The position numbers and the translations under genes are program-made. From a virus: DNA of 64,000 nucleotides. The notes below the pieces were generated by a model. The model ran no database searches. It was not told the DNA's origin and saw nothing but the letters and a program-made list of their open reading frames with translations. The DNA lies in IMG/VR virus record IMGVR_UViG_3300037010_003037, positions 1 to 64,000 of that record; one strand, 5' to 3'. The number at the start of each line of letters is the position of its first letter. Positions within the stretch are counted from its first letter, which is position 1. Positions 6,865 to 16,479 of this stretch are shown piece after piece.

Positions 6865-8823
6865 ATGAATCTCAGCACAAGTTTTAAAGAATCGTTTACC
6901 AAAAAGTTTGCTAGTGATGATGAGATGCCGCTTTTGCAGTATCTTGAACTTTGCAAAACTGATAAAATGGCATATGCCAACGCAGCTGAGAGGATGCTCG
7001 CTGCTATTGGTGAACCAACGGTCATTGACACATCAACTGATCCACGACTTTCACGAATCTTTTCTAACAAGAAAATTAGGCACTACAAAGCATTTAGTGA
7101 TTTCTATGGTGCAGAAGAAGCAGTTGAACGAATGGTTGCTTATTTCCGCCACTTTGCTCAAGGTTTGGAAGAATCAAAACAAATTCTTTATCTGAAGGGT
7201 CCAGTCGGTGGTGGTAAATCCTCGCTAGTTGAGCGCTTGAAGGTGCTCATGCAGCAAAACCCAATTTATGTTCTCAAGGATCCAAATGAAAAGAATCCTG
7301 AGCTTCAGATTTCCCCTCTTTTCGAATCCCCGCTTGGTCTATTCAATGCCCAAGAGCACGGTGAAATACTTGAAGCTGAATACGGAATTCCATCTCGCTA
7401 TCTTAACACTGTTATGAGTGGGTGGGCACAACAAAAACTACGTGAGTTTGGTGGTGATGTTACAAAGTTTTCAGTTGTTCGCATCTATCCTAACAAGGAC
7501 ACACAGGTTGGCATTATGAAGGTGGAACCTGGTGATGACAACAACCAGGACGTTTCAGTTTTGGTGGGTAAAACTGATATTCGTAAGCTTGAAGTTTACT
7601 CGCAAAACCATCCATATGCTTACTCATACAGCGGTGGTTTGAATCGCACAACTCAGGGGATGATGGACTTTGCCGAAATGTTTAAAGCAAACATTAAGAC
7701 ATTGAATCCACTGCTAACTGCAACACAAGAACACAATTACAATGGTACTGAAAACGTTCCATCGATGCCTTATAATGGTATTATTTGCGCTCACTCTAAT
7801 GAAGCAGAATGGTTTACGTTCCGTAATAACAAGACAAATGAAGCTTTCCTAGATCGTGTTTATATCGTTGATGTTCCGTATTGTCTGCGGGTCGATGAAG
7901 AACAAATGATCTATGAAAAGATGCTGAAGAGCTCAAGCTTGGCAGATGCACCTTGCGCCCCGCAAACTCTAAAATCTTTGTCCGAATTTATGGTTCTAAC
8001 TCGACTCAAAGAACCAGAGAACAGTACCATCTTTGCTAAGATGAAAGTTTACAACGGTGAAAACGTTAAGGACACTATGCCAATGGCTAAGCCTTACGAA
8101 GAATACCGAGAAGCTGCAGGCAAGGATGAGGGCATGACGGGCTTGTCTACCCGCTTTGGCTTCAAGATTTTGTCTCAAACGTTTAATTTGCGCCCAGAAG
8201 AAATTCAAGCCAACCCTATTGATCTGATGTACGTGCTTGAAACTTCTTTGAAGCGAGAGCACCTTCCACAGGAAACGCTAGACACGTACATGGACTTTAT
8301 TAAGTCATGGATTCAGCCGCGTTATTTTGAGTTTATTGATAAGGAGCTTCGCATCGCTTATCTTGAATCGTACAGTGATTTTGGTCAAACCATGTTTGAA
8401 CGATATGTTCTGTTTGCAGAAGCATGGATTGATGAAACTACAGTTCGTGATCCCGAGACACATACTCTGCTGAACAGGGATAACCTAAATGCGAAACTTG
8501 AGGAAATTGAGAAAGCAGCAATGATTGCTAATCCTAAGGATTTTAGAAATGACATTGTGCATTACGTGCTGCGCTACCGCGCTAAGAATGAAGGGAAGAT
8601 GCCAGCCTGGAATTCTTACGAGAAAATCAAAAACGTTATTGAAAAGAAGATGTTTGCTGCTACAAACGAGATTATGCCAATTGTTTCGTTCTCTCCAAAA
8701 GGGTCGAGCGAAGAACAGAAGAAGCATGATGAATTTGTTGCTCGCATGCGCACCAAGGGCTATACTGATCGTCAAATTAAGATCTTGGTTGATTGGTGGG
8801 TCAATAACCGGAAATCTAACTAA
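6865..8823 (+). CDS. yeaG: PrkA/YeaG-family serine protein kinase (AAA+)
   Basis: A 652-residue protein, near the 640-650 of bacterial YeaG/PrkA. It has an N-terminal AAA+ module with Walker A GPVGGGKSS at about 112-120 and a C-terminal region of the PrkA type (long helical stretch with GMTGLSTRFGFKILS). The ATG at 6865 is chosen over one 39 nt upstream because GGAG sits at good spacing before it. In E. coli yeaG forms an operon with yeaH and is induced by starvation and RpoS; PrkA has been reported as a Ser/Thr kinase and also as a AAA protease. yeaH- and ycgB-type genes follow directly, so the phage carries the complete trio. Confidence 0.93.
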   Translation: MNLSTSFKESFTKKFASDDEMPLLQYLELCKTDKMAYANAAERMLAAIGEPTVIDTSTDPRLSRIFSNKKIRHYKAFSDFYGAEEAVERMVAYFRHFAQGLEESKQILYLKGPVGGGKSSLVERLKVLMQQNPIYVLKDPNEKNPELQISPLFESPLGLFNAQEHGEILEAEYGIPSRYLNTVMSGWAQQKLREFGGDVTKFSVVRIYPNKDTQVGIMKVEPGDDNNQDVSVLVGKTDIRKLEVYSQNHPYAYSYSGGLNRTTQGMMDFAEMFKANIKTLNPLLTATQEHNYNGTENVPSMPYNGIICAHSNEAEWFTFRNNKTNEAFLDRVYIVDVPYCLRVDEEQMIYEKMLKSSSLADAPCAPQTLKSLSEFMVLTRLKEPENSTIFAKMKVYNGENVKDTMPMAKPYEEYREAAGKDEGMTGLSTRFGFKILSQTFNLRPEEIQANPIDLMYVLETSLKREHLPQETLDTYMDFIKSWIQPRYFEFIDKELRIAYLESYSDFGQTMFERYVLFAEAWIDETTVRDPETHTLLNRDNLNAKLEEIEKAAMIANPKDFRNDIVHYVLRYRAKNEGKMPAWNSYEKIKNVIEKKMFAATNEIMPIVSFSPKGSSEEQKKHDEFVARMRTKGYTDRQIKILVDWWVNNRKSN

Positions 8824-8851
8824 TAAACTTAACTAAGATCTGAAGGACATC

Positions 8852-10156
8852 ATGCCATTTATTTTCATTGATAGAAGAAAGGCAGGTGGCGGTAAATCAA
8901 CTAATAATCGTCAGAAGCTTATTCGGCGTGTTAGGGGATTTATTAAAACATCTGTTCCACAAAACATTGGAGCTGGTGGTGTTAGTGGCACTAATGCAAA
9001 AAGCATGAGTCCAGTCAAAGTTACTGGCGAGGCGCTTGAAGAACCATTCTTCGCTTATGCAAATGACGGCAATGAAGTATCTGTCGTTATTGGTAATGAT
9101 CAGTATGATCGCGGTGATGAGATAGAATTTCCAGAAGAACAAGCAGCAGGTTCTGGCGCAGGGCCTGGAGAACAAGGTGAAGATGATTTTATTGTGAACG
9201 TGGCTCGTTCTGAATTCCTTGATGTCTTCTTTGAGGACTGTGAGCTTTATCTAACACACGAGCGCTTTACAGAAAAACTTGATAATAAGCACCAACCTGC
9301 TGGTTTTTCTACTACTGGTAACCCATCTCAGCTTAGTATTATTCGCACGTACAAGCAATCATTGGGCCGTCGTTGGGCTTTAATGAAGCCTTACAAGGAA
9401 GAACTTGAACAGCTTCGTGAGGAAATTAAGACAGTTGAGGAGAACAGTGAGCGTTGGAAAGAGATTGTTGCGCGTATTGAACAACTTCTTGGTAAGCTAT
9501 CATTTCTAGATTCATTTGATAAGTCTGATTTGCGCTATCGTAAGAAGGAAGCTAAACCCCTAAAGACTGTTGACGCTGTTCTTATCATGCTCATGGACAT
9601 TTCTGGATCTATGGGGAAAGAAGAAAAAAGCATAGCGCGGCGGTGGTTTGCTTTGCTTTATGAATTCATTAAACGTAAATATCCAACGGTTGAATTAAGA
9701 TTCATTGCTCACACTGATGAAGTGTTTGAGATGAATGAAGATGACTTCTTCAGTACTCGCATCAACGGTGGTACTCAAGTGTCTGTTGCCCTTAATCATA
9801 TTAGTAAAATGATTATTGAGCAATATGATCCAAATCAAACTAACATAATCGTCTGCCATGCGTCAGATGGTGACAACTGGTATGATGATAATGAAGCTGT
9901 AATTGACGCGATGATAGGGAAAGGAAACCTTATGAACAGGTGTAGCATGTTCAGTTATGTTGAAGTTGGAAATGAGAATTTTATAACGAACAGTGCTGGT
10001 GTACCAATAGTTATTCGCACTAACACTAATCTTTGGGAAACTTATGATGCTGTTCGCTTGAAACAACCGCCACATAAAGTCTCTTTAGCAAGAATTGGAA
10101 CACCAGATGATTGCTATCCTGTTTTCAAAAAAGTTTTTAGCAAAAAATCTAAATGA
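8852..10156 (+). CDS. yeaH: YeaH/YhbH-family protein (DUF444, VWA-like)
   Basis: A 434-residue DUF444 protein. The start is a basic region (FIDRRKAGGGKSTNNRQKL); a central coiled segment of about 60 residues (EELEQLREEIKTVEEN) leads to a VWA fold with MIDAS DISGS (D249, S251, S253) and then FIAHTDE and NGGTQVS strands. YeaH is the conserved partner of the PrkA/YeaG kinase. A GAAGGA site precedes the ATG, and its stop overlaps the start of the SpoVR-like gene by four bases (ATGA), so the three proteins are translated as a unit. Confidence 0.93.
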   Translation: MPFIFIDRRKAGGGKSTNNRQKLIRRVRGFIKTSVPQNIGAGGVSGTNAKSMSPVKVTGEALEEPFFAYANDGNEVSVVIGNDQYDRGDEIEFPEEQAAGSGAGPGEQGEDDFIVNVARSEFLDVFFEDCELYLTHERFTEKLDNKHQPAGFSTTGNPSQLSIIRTYKQSLGRRWALMKPYKEELEQLREEIKTVEENSERWKEIVARIEQLLGKLSFLDSFDKSDLRYRKKEAKPLKTVDAVLIMLMDISGSMGKEEKSIARRWFALLYEFIKRKYPTVELRFIAHTDEVFEMNEDDFFSTRINGGTQVSVALNHISKMIIEQYDPNQTNIIVCHASDGDNWYDDNEAVIDAMIGKGNLMNRCSMFSYVEVGNENFITNSAGVPIVIRTNTNLWETYDAVRLKQPPHKVSLARIGTPDDCYPVFKKVFSKKSK

Positions 10157-11649
10157 CAGAACCACTAATCACATCACGTACTGACTGGACTCCAGAGCTA
10201 CTACAAGAAATTTATAGTCATATTGAAGATGTGGCTTTAAATGATCTGAAGCTAGATGTTTATCCTAACCAAATTGAAGTAATCTCTGCAGAGCAGATGA
10301 TCGATGCATATGCATCAGTTGGTTTACCTGTAATGTACCCACATTGGTCGTTCGGAAAACAATTTTTGTCTAACTGGACAAAATACCAGAAGGGGCGAAT
10401 GGGTCTTGCATATGAGATTGTTATCAACAGTAATCCATGCATTAGCTACTTGATGGAAGAGAATAATGCTGTGATGCAGGCTCTTGTCATCGCCCACGCG
10501 GCGTTTGGGCATAATCACGTCTTTAAGAACAATTACATGTTTAAGGAGTGGACAGCAGCTGGTTCAATTATCGATTACTTGATCTTTGCAAAGACATTTA
10601 TTCGTGACTGTGAACTGCGCTATGGTCAAGATGAAGTTGAACTGCTTTTAGATGCCGCGCACGCGCTAGCACCTCATGGAGTTGATAAGAGAAAACGCAA
10701 GCACAAAAAGAAGCTGACAAAGGAAGAAGAAGCAGCAAAGCTTGTGTTAGATGCTGATGAAGAGCAGTTAAGTCTTGACATTATCATTAAGTCAACATCT
10801 AAGAAGATTGAAGAGAAAAAAGATGAACAGGACGATGATTTAGTCGGAGATGAAGAAAATTTGCTTTACTTTCTAATGAAGTTCTCTCCAACTCTTAAAG
10901 AATGGCAGCGAGAGGTTTTGAGAATCGTTTACAAGATTCATCAGTACTTTTATCCTCAAAGCCAAACTAAAGTCTTAAATGAAGGGTTCGCGACATTCAC
11001 GCACTTCTACATTATGGATGAGCTTGAAAAGCGGGGTTTGATTTCAGCTGACGCGCAGATCTCGTGGTTGCACTCACACTCGAATGTTATATACCAGCCA
11101 ACATATAAAAGTAAGCATTATGATGGTGGTTTTAATCCATACGCTTTAGGTTTTGCAATTCTGAAAGATATACGCCGTATCTGTGAAAATCCAACTGAAG
11201 AAGATAAAGAATGGTTTCCTAACCTAATTGGTATGGAATGGCGGGATGCTATTAAGGATGCAGTTGCTGAATACCGTGATGAAAGCTTTATTCAACAATT
11301 TCTTTCTCCTAAGGTTATTCGTGATTGGAATCTTTTCATTGTTGAACATCACAAAACATATGGTTATGTCAGTGAAATTAGTGATGATAAAGGTTATAGA
11401 AATATTCGAAATGCCCTATCAGCTAATTACGCCACTATCAATCGTATTCCTGATATTGTTGTAAAGTCAGCACGAATGAAAGGAGATAGAACTCTAACTC
11501 TTGAGTACCATCCATACAAAGGAAGATCATTACATGGTCCTTTTGCAAAGAAAACCATAGAGTTCGTTAAACTTCTATGGGGTTATGATGTAGAGATAGT
11601 ACAAACAAATAAAGATAGAATGGAAACAGTCATAGTAAAGGCAAAATAA
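10153..11649 (+). CDS. ycgB: SpoVR/YcgB-family protein
   Basis: A 498-residue SpoVR-like protein, the usual length. Visible family blocks include MYPHWSFGKQF, the GLAYEIVINSNPCISYLMEENN stretch around 95-115, AHAAFGHNHVFKNNYMF, and the late VLNEGFATFTHFYIM and NPYALGF segments; the His/Glu-rich blocks look like a metal site. A Lys-rich insert lies near 177-190. The molecular role of SpoVR/YcgB is unknown; in bacteria it is co-regulated with yeaGH, in Bacillus it affects the spore cortex. Third gene of the operon, ended by the terminator at 11651. Confidence 0.93.
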   Translation: MTEPLITSRTDWTPELLQEIYSHIEDVALNDLKLDVYPNQIEVISAEQMIDAYASVGLPVMYPHWSFGKQFLSNWTKYQKGRMGLAYEIVINSNPCISYLMEENNAVMQALVIAHAAFGHNHVFKNNYMFKEWTAAGSIIDYLIFAKTFIRDCELRYGQDEVELLLDAAHALAPHGVDKRKRKHKKKLTKEEEAAKLVLDADEEQLSLDIIIKSTSKKIEEKKDEQDDDLVGDEENLLYFLMKFSPTLKEWQREVLRIVYKIHQYFYPQSQTKVLNEGFATFTHFYIMDELEKRGLISADAQISWLHSHSNVIYQPTYKSKHYDGGFNPYALGFAILKDIRRICENPTEEDKEWFPNLIGMEWRDAIKDAVAEYRDESFIQQFLSPKVIRDWNLFIVEHHKTYGYVSEISDDKGYRNIRNALSANYATINRIPDIVVKSARMKGDRTLTLEYHPYKGRSLHGPFAKKTIEFVKLLWGYDVEIVQTNKDRMETVIVKAK

Positions 11650-11650
11650 A

Positions 11651-11672
11651 AAAGGGCTCCTAGGAGCCCTTT
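11651..11672. terminator. Bidirectional terminator
   Basis: A perfect 22-nt palindrome AAAGGGCTCC-TA-GGAGCCCTTT between the plus-strand SpoVR-like gene and the minus-strand virion gene. It serves both converging units. Confidence 0.85.
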
Positions 11673-11694
11673 AATTTTACTGATTTAACTCGGT

Positions 11695-12663
11695 TTAGAA
11701 CGCAGTAATTACTGAGCTTGTTGGCGCGCTAATAACGTACATGCTTGTAGCTCGTAATTGCTGAAGGTTGCTAACAGTACCAGAATTAACTATGTCACTA
11801 TAACTGTTTGTTTGCTCATCAATCAGTCGAACACGAAATTGAAGAGTTGATCCTTTGGCACCGTTAGCACCAGTAATTGACGTCGCCCGGGCGTCAACAT
11901 AAAAGTCGTTAGATGTATATGGTGAAACGCCAGTATTAGTGCCATCGCAAATGACTTGATATGTTGTTGTTAGCTGATAATAACCGATTGCTTGCGCAGC
12001 ACCATATGAGCCGCCAATTCTAACAGATGAGTTTGCTCTAAATGCAAGAGTAAAACCGTTTAGAACGGTATTCCAGCTTTGGTTTCGCGGGCTAGAAGTA
12101 TCTGGGTGCGCTAAGGTAATTCTAAACTCTCCACCAGTATTAAAAAAATACCTAGCATGATTCTCACTGGTAAACACTACTTGAAATTCTGCAGTAATTC
12201 CACTATTTCCACTGCCCCACGTTGAACTACGAGTAGTTGTTTGAATTGTACTAAGTGTCATGTTACCAAGCTGATAATTAAATCTGTTGGTATCAAGAGT
12301 CGCAAGCATATCTTGAATGTCATATGCATTCAATGATGGGGAACTACTTTTATGTGCAACAATGGTTGCACAAGAGTTTAAACTTGTTGATGGTGGAAGT
12401 AAAGACGTTGACGTATTTTGCCAGGTTGCCATGCTTGCTAAAATGGTCCTTAAATTTTGCCATTCACCATTTATAGTCGCTCCAGCTGAAATAGGTGATA
12501 AACTTGGAACGATTTGTCCATAACCTCTATCACCATATCCAACACCATATAAGTACCCGGCTTTATTAGCTGCATCAGCTGGCCCACTGGCAGCAACACC
12601 AGTTTGCCCGGCAAACGTATTAAAATCACTAACTTGAATTGCTGATCCTTTAATATATGACAC
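11695..12663 (-). CDS. Virion protein, paralogue of the 59348 protein
   Basis: A 322-residue Ser/Thr/Asn-rich beta protein. The segment HARYFFNTGGEFRITLAHP and the later region with STLQFRVRLIDEQ match the order and spacing of AKAYFNTGGSLQFNMDLASP and HVLEFVVRFIED in the larger protein at 59348-60814, so the two share a domain. The N-terminal GSAIQVSDFNTFA start is typical of phage tail or baseplate accessory proteins. It is last in a minus-strand unit behind the tail-fibre gene, 27 bp after that gene's stop. A CGTAAATA motif overlaps the fibre stop codon and could give it its own late transcript. Confidence 0.65.
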   Translation of the reverse strand: MSYIKGSAIQVSDFNTFAGQTGVAASGPADAANKAGYLYGVGYGDRGYGQIVPSLSPISAGATINGEWQNLRTILASMATWQNTSTSLLPPSTSLNSCATIVAHKSSSPSLNAYDIQDMLATLDTNRFNYQLGNMTLSTIQTTTRSSTWGSGNSGITAEFQVVFTSENHARYFFNTGGEFRITLAHPDTSSPRNQSWNTVLNGFTLAFRANSSVRIGGSYGAAQAIGYYQLTTTYQVICDGTNTGVSPYTSNDFYVDARATSITGANGAKGSTLQFRVRLIDEQTNSYSDIVNSGTVSNLQQLRATSMYVISAPTSSVITAF

Positions 12664-12690
12664 TGTTTATCTCCAAGATGATCAGACTAT

Positions 12691-15117
12691 TTACGCGTAG
12701 GTAGCGTTTAAGGTGTAGTACTGTGTTGATGATGTTTGGATGAACATGATCTTGGCCCCAACTGATAATGAGAACGCTGCGTTAGTTCCAAGAGAGTCAA
12801 TTGCAGCACCTGATACTGGGTAAACGTTTAGCGCATTTGCACCTGCATTTATAACGACAACCATGGAACCTATGGAGTTAGGTAGAATCACACCAGAGCC
12901 AGATGGGGTTGTGCTGATGACATTGATCATATTTGTCAATGCAAGCGCCGTATCCTGTGTAGTACCAGCAGCTGTTAGACCTGTCGCAGGAACTTGCTGA
13001 ACGAGACCAGAGAACGATGCGGTGCCATTCACTGACATGCTGGTAGAAGAAATACTGACAATGTTGTTTGATGAAGCTCCAAGGTTCAATGAGCCTGTAA
13101 TTGAGCGAATGTAACCATTTGAACCATCATGTTGTACAAGTAAGCCAGTTGACTGATTGATATACAACTTATTAGCACCAATTGTGGTTGTGCCATCGGT
13201 TTCAGCGATCGTGAAACGATTATTGGTAGTTCCAGATGTGTTACGTGAAAAGATGCGGAAATCGTTGTTAGAATATACATCAACGTTCCACGTACCATTC
13301 GTTTCGCCAGTGATACTGGTTGCAGCACCATTAGCATAGCCTAGAACAAGTTGACCACCTTCTGCGCCGGTTCCGCCACCACGAGCAATAAAAGTACTAG
13401 ATCCAATAACTTGCGCTGCAGAGGTAATTGTCGAAGAAGCTTGTATGGTAGTAAAGCTACCGGTTGAAGGAGTTGTTGCACCAATAGTTGTACCATTTAT
13501 AGTACCACCCGTGATTGCAACACTATTCGCATTTTGCGAAGCCATCGTTCCTAGCAGAGCGGTAAGGTCAGCTGAAACGACAGGTGTTGTTCCAGAAACA
13601 CGACCATAAGCATCACGAGTAAACTTCAGGAATGAACCAGTACCAGCATCAGTAACAGTCGCAAGGTCGATGTTGTCTGGATTAACTACAATTCTTGCTG
13701 ACGATGCGGTTCCAACATTAATCGTGGATCCAGATTTTGTCAGACCATCGCCTGCTGCAATTTGACCCAGTCCGTTGAATTGGACAAATGTAAGTGCTGT
13801 CGTTCCGAGAGTAATAGGATTATTTGTTGACAATACCCAACCAGTATCAGCATTTACCGTACCTTGTTCAACGAAGCAGAACATGCCAGAAGTAACTTCA
13901 CCAGCTGGTGAATTATCAGCATCTTCGGCCCGTGGCCAAGTGTCTGATGCAACAACGTAAATGCCGTTTTGCGATGCAGTTGTTTGGTCCTTAACCAAAA
14001 CACGATCACCGACTGATAGTGCAATATCGTCGATTGTCTGTGTACCAGAAAGAGTGATGTTACCAGTAGTTGCTGCCTTAACTGATTGCTTAAAGTCAAG
14101 ACCAGTTGCAATGTTATCAACATAATCCTTAGTCACTGCATGAGAGCCAGATGTTGGTGTGTTAACACTTACCGGATTGCTAAATTGCCATGTTCCAGTA
14201 ATGGTTTCGTTTTCACCAACACGGGCTAGAATCGATCCATCTGTAATCTGAGACTCAGTGATCGTTAGAGCGCTTTGGTACTGTGTAACGTTGGATTGGG
14301 CGATGCGTGCATCGGCAAAAATTCCAGTTGTCACTTGCGATGCATCAATCGCGATTGATGCAGAGCCGGCTGCAGTAATTAAGCCCTTGTCGTTGACTGT
14401 AAACGTAGGTATGCTTGAAGCAGTGCCAAACGAACCAGTATTTGAGTTAACAGTAGCCAGCGTAAATGCCGCAGAAACGTTTGTTGAACCATCAACAGAA
14501 AATAGCGTTGCGGTACCATCACCAGTAAGGCTTAAATTACGTGGTGTTGTCCACTTATCTGCTGTTGCGACCGCACCAGCCTGCACATTAGCGACAGCAG
14601 TAGTAACAAACTCTGTTGTTGCAATTTGGGTGGTATTGGTACCTGCCTGAGCAGTTGGGGCAGTTGGTGTTCCTGTTAGTGCTGGTGAATTAAGTGGCGC
14701 GTATGAAGTAGTATCTAGCGTCCATGTATCTGCTGCTGTCTTACGAAGAATTCCGCTTGTATCAGACAGAGAAGCAATTGCTGTAAGATCCGTATCAAGA
14801 GGTTGTGCATCAGTAATACCATAACCGGCAAGAGTTGTTGGATTTGTACCAGCAGTAACCCGTCCTTTTGCATCAACTGTTACGCTTTTGAAGGAACCAG
14901 GAGAAATTATGTCTGGAAGAAGATTTACAATAGTATCATTAGTGTTAATTTGACGTTTCCATCCTGCTCCATCATAAACATATAGGCCTATATTTAAGGC
15001 ATCTGTACGAAAGAAAAGCTCGCCTTGATCTGGGTTTGCTGGAAAAGAAGTTCCTGAGTCAACAACTAGGTTTTGTACTTCAGAACCTTCTATAAGTTTA
15101 ATGCCATCAAAAAGCAT
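12691..15117 (-). CDS. Tail fibre protein, 808 aa
   Basis: A long low-complexity beta protein with tail-fibre hallmarks: an N-terminal MLFDGIKLIEGSEVQNLVVD head, DQGELFFRTD, then GRVTAGTNPTTLAGYGITDAQ and a KDYVDNIATGLDFKQSV block followed by VGDRVLVKDQTTASQNGIYVV, which occurs in many caudovirus fibre proteins. The C-terminal half (TSITGETNGTWNVDVYSNNDFRIFSR) is a distal knob-like region. It likely contributes to host recognition. Together with the 11695 gene it forms a minus-strand island between plus-strand genes. A late-type motif lies at 15171. Confidence 0.85.
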   Translation of the reverse strand: MLFDGIKLIEGSEVQNLVVDSGTSFPANPDQGELFFRTDALNIGLYVYDGAGWKRQINTNDTIVNLLPDIISPGSFKSVTVDAKGRVTAGTNPTTLAGYGITDAQPLDTDLTAIASLSDTSGILRKTAADTWTLDTTSYAPLNSPALTGTPTAPTAQAGTNTTQIATTEFVTTAVANVQAGAVATADKWTTPRNLSLTGDGTATLFSVDGSTNVSAAFTLATVNSNTGSFGTASSIPTFTVNDKGLITAAGSASIAIDASQVTTGIFADARIAQSNVTQYQSALTITESQITDGSILARVGENETITGTWQFSNPVSVNTPTSGSHAVTKDYVDNIATGLDFKQSVKAATTGNITLSGTQTIDDIALSVGDRVLVKDQTTASQNGIYVVASDTWPRAEDADNSPAGEVTSGMFCFVEQGTVNADTGWVLSTNNPITLGTTALTFVQFNGLGQIAAGDGLTKSGSTINVGTASSARIVVNPDNIDLATVTDAGTGSFLKFTRDAYGRVSGTTPVVSADLTALLGTMASQNANSVAITGGTINGTTIGATTPSTGSFTTIQASSTITSAAQVIGSSTFIARGGGTGAEGGQLVLGYANGAATSITGETNGTWNVDVYSNNDFRIFSRNTSGTTNNRFTIAETDGTTTIGANKLYINQSTGLLVQHDGSNGYIRSITGSLNLGASSNNIVSISSTSMSVNGTASFSGLVQQVPATGLTAAGTTQDTALALTNMINVISTTPSGSGVILPNSIGSMVVVINAGANALNVYPVSGAAIDSLGTNAAFSLSVGAKIMFIQTSSTQYYTLNATYA

Positions 15118-15170
15118 ATAAATTTCCTTTTGTTCCGTGTTACGTCATGGTTCTAATAAATCATTGGTAA

Positions 15171-15178
15171 TATTTATT
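15171..15178 (-). promoter_or_regulatory. T4-late-type promoter motif (AATAAATA) for the tail-fibre island
   Basis: The minus strand reads GAAATAAATATT 54 nt upstream of the fibre ATG; no -35 is seen. AAGGAAAT provides the ribosome-binding site nearer the start. Confidence 0.5.
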
Positions 15179-15298
15179 TCATACTAAGATAATTTTATGA
15201 TTAAATCACTTTAATGGAAATGCATTTTATAAGGGGTAATAAATTCTCTATCATTTAAACGTTTTTTGAATGCTGATTTTTGTAATCAAAAAGTGATT

Positions 15299-15306
15299 GA
15301 TAAATA
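15299..15306 (+). promoter_or_regulatory. T4-late-type promoter motif (GATAAATA)
   Basis: GATAAATA 24 nt before the ATG at 15330, without a -35; the gene it serves has a capsid-targeting-like N-terminus. Confidence 0.5.
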
Positions 15307-15329
15307 TAATTTTGTATAAAGAGGAACTT

Positions 15330-16217
15330 ATGCTCACGTTCAAAACCTTTCTTTTGTTAGAAGGTGGTCATGCTACTGAAAAGTTCGGTACTACACGAGC
15401 TAATCAAGCAGATATTAACGCTGCCCTAAAATTCGTGTCAAATGTTATTGGGATTGATGAAGCTGAGTTGAAAAAATCTCTTCTTGGATCAACAGAACTC
15501 ACTCTTCTAGGTAAGAAAAAAGATAGTGGTGACATTGACATCGCTTTAGAGCTAAAAGGTTCAAATTATGAAGATATTCACAAGAAGATGATGGCCGCTG
15601 TAAATGATGAAGGATACTTTAATAGCGGTGGGAAGATTGGATCTTACGCTGTTCCTGTTAATGGTAAAAAAGTTCAGGTTGACTTGATGTTTGTGAACAA
15701 TAAGGACTGGGCAAAGTTCATTTATCATTCAGCCCAAGGGCGTGGTTCAAAATACCCAGGTGCTGTTCGTAACATTATTCTGTTTACAGCGCTCACCTTC
15801 GTGCAGGAACCAGGTAAAGATTTTGTTCTTCGTGATGAAAATGGTAATGTTATCGCGCGCGCATCTCGCTCTATTAAGCTTGATTCTGGTATGGAACGCC
15901 TCTTTAAGCGTGCCAAGATCAATTCAAAGACAGGAAAAGCAAACAAAACTTTGGATACTGTTACTCCTGATGAGCTTGAAAATTATCTTCATAAGCTGGG
16001 AAAAAAGATTGATTTTGCTAAGGAAACAGATCGTATTGATGTTCCTGATAAAATTGCAGAATTCATCTTTGGCCCTGGTATAAAAGCAAAGGATATTATG
16101 ACCGCTGAAGATGTAATCAAGCTAATAAAAACAAAGATGAAGAACCCAGAAAAAATTTTATCGCAGGCTAAGAAAGAACTAGAGCGTAATAAGCTTCCAG
16201 TTCCTGAAGAACTATGA
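15330..16217 (+). CDS. Pol beta-type nucleotidyltransferase, probably packaged in the head
   Basis: A 295-residue protein. After the N-terminus MLTFKTFLLLE|GGHATEKF it has a nucleotidyltransferase signature: LGSTELTLLGKK then DSGDIDIAL, the GS...DxD metal-binding arrangement, and a later acidic strand VQVDLMFV that may give the third carboxylate. A helical C-terminal domain follows (about 190-295). The substrate is unknown; relatives modify tRNA, RNA or proteins. The first 11 residues ending LLE resemble the T4 internal-protein targeting and gp21-cleavage signal, so this enzyme may enter the cell with the DNA (inference). The ATG at 15330 has GAGG upstream and is preferred over one 33 nt earlier. 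Confidence 0.75.
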   Translation: MLTFKTFLLLEGGHATEKFGTTRANQADINAALKFVSNVIGIDEAELKKSLLGSTELTLLGKKKDSGDIDIALELKGSNYEDIHKKMMAAVNDEGYFNSGGKIGSYAVPVNGKKVQVDLMFVNNKDWAKFIYHSAQGRGSKYPGAVRNIILFTALTFVQEPGKDFVLRDENGNVIARASRSIKLDSGMERLFKRAKINSKTGKANKTLDTVTPDELENYLHKLGKKIDFAKETDRIDVPDKIAEFIFGPGIKAKDIMTAEDVIKLIKTKMKNPEKILSQAKKELERNKLPVPEEL

Positions 16218-16361
16218 AACTAACTGTTGTTAAACACTACAGTGTAATCAGAAAGAGCGATTCTAAGAAATTGAATGGCATATAATCAGTTTACAAATTT
16301 AGTGCTATGAAGTAAAATAAAATTTCATGGTTAATGTCTCCTTTGCAAGACCATGTTTTTT

Positions 16362-16391
16362 GGGATCAGAAATTTTTCTGATCCCACTTTT
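16362..16391 (+). terminator. Intrinsic terminator after the nucleotidyltransferase gene
   Basis: An 11-bp stem GGGATCAGAAA with its complement (16362-16385) followed by ACTTTTT. It separates the late nucleotidyltransferase from the following hydroxymethylase unit. Confidence 0.85.
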
Positions 16392-16479
16392 TCATCGTTT
16401 GACATCATTTTAGAATGATGCATGATTCAATGGTGGTTAAATAATATGTCATATCAAATTTTACATGAGGAATCCTCAA

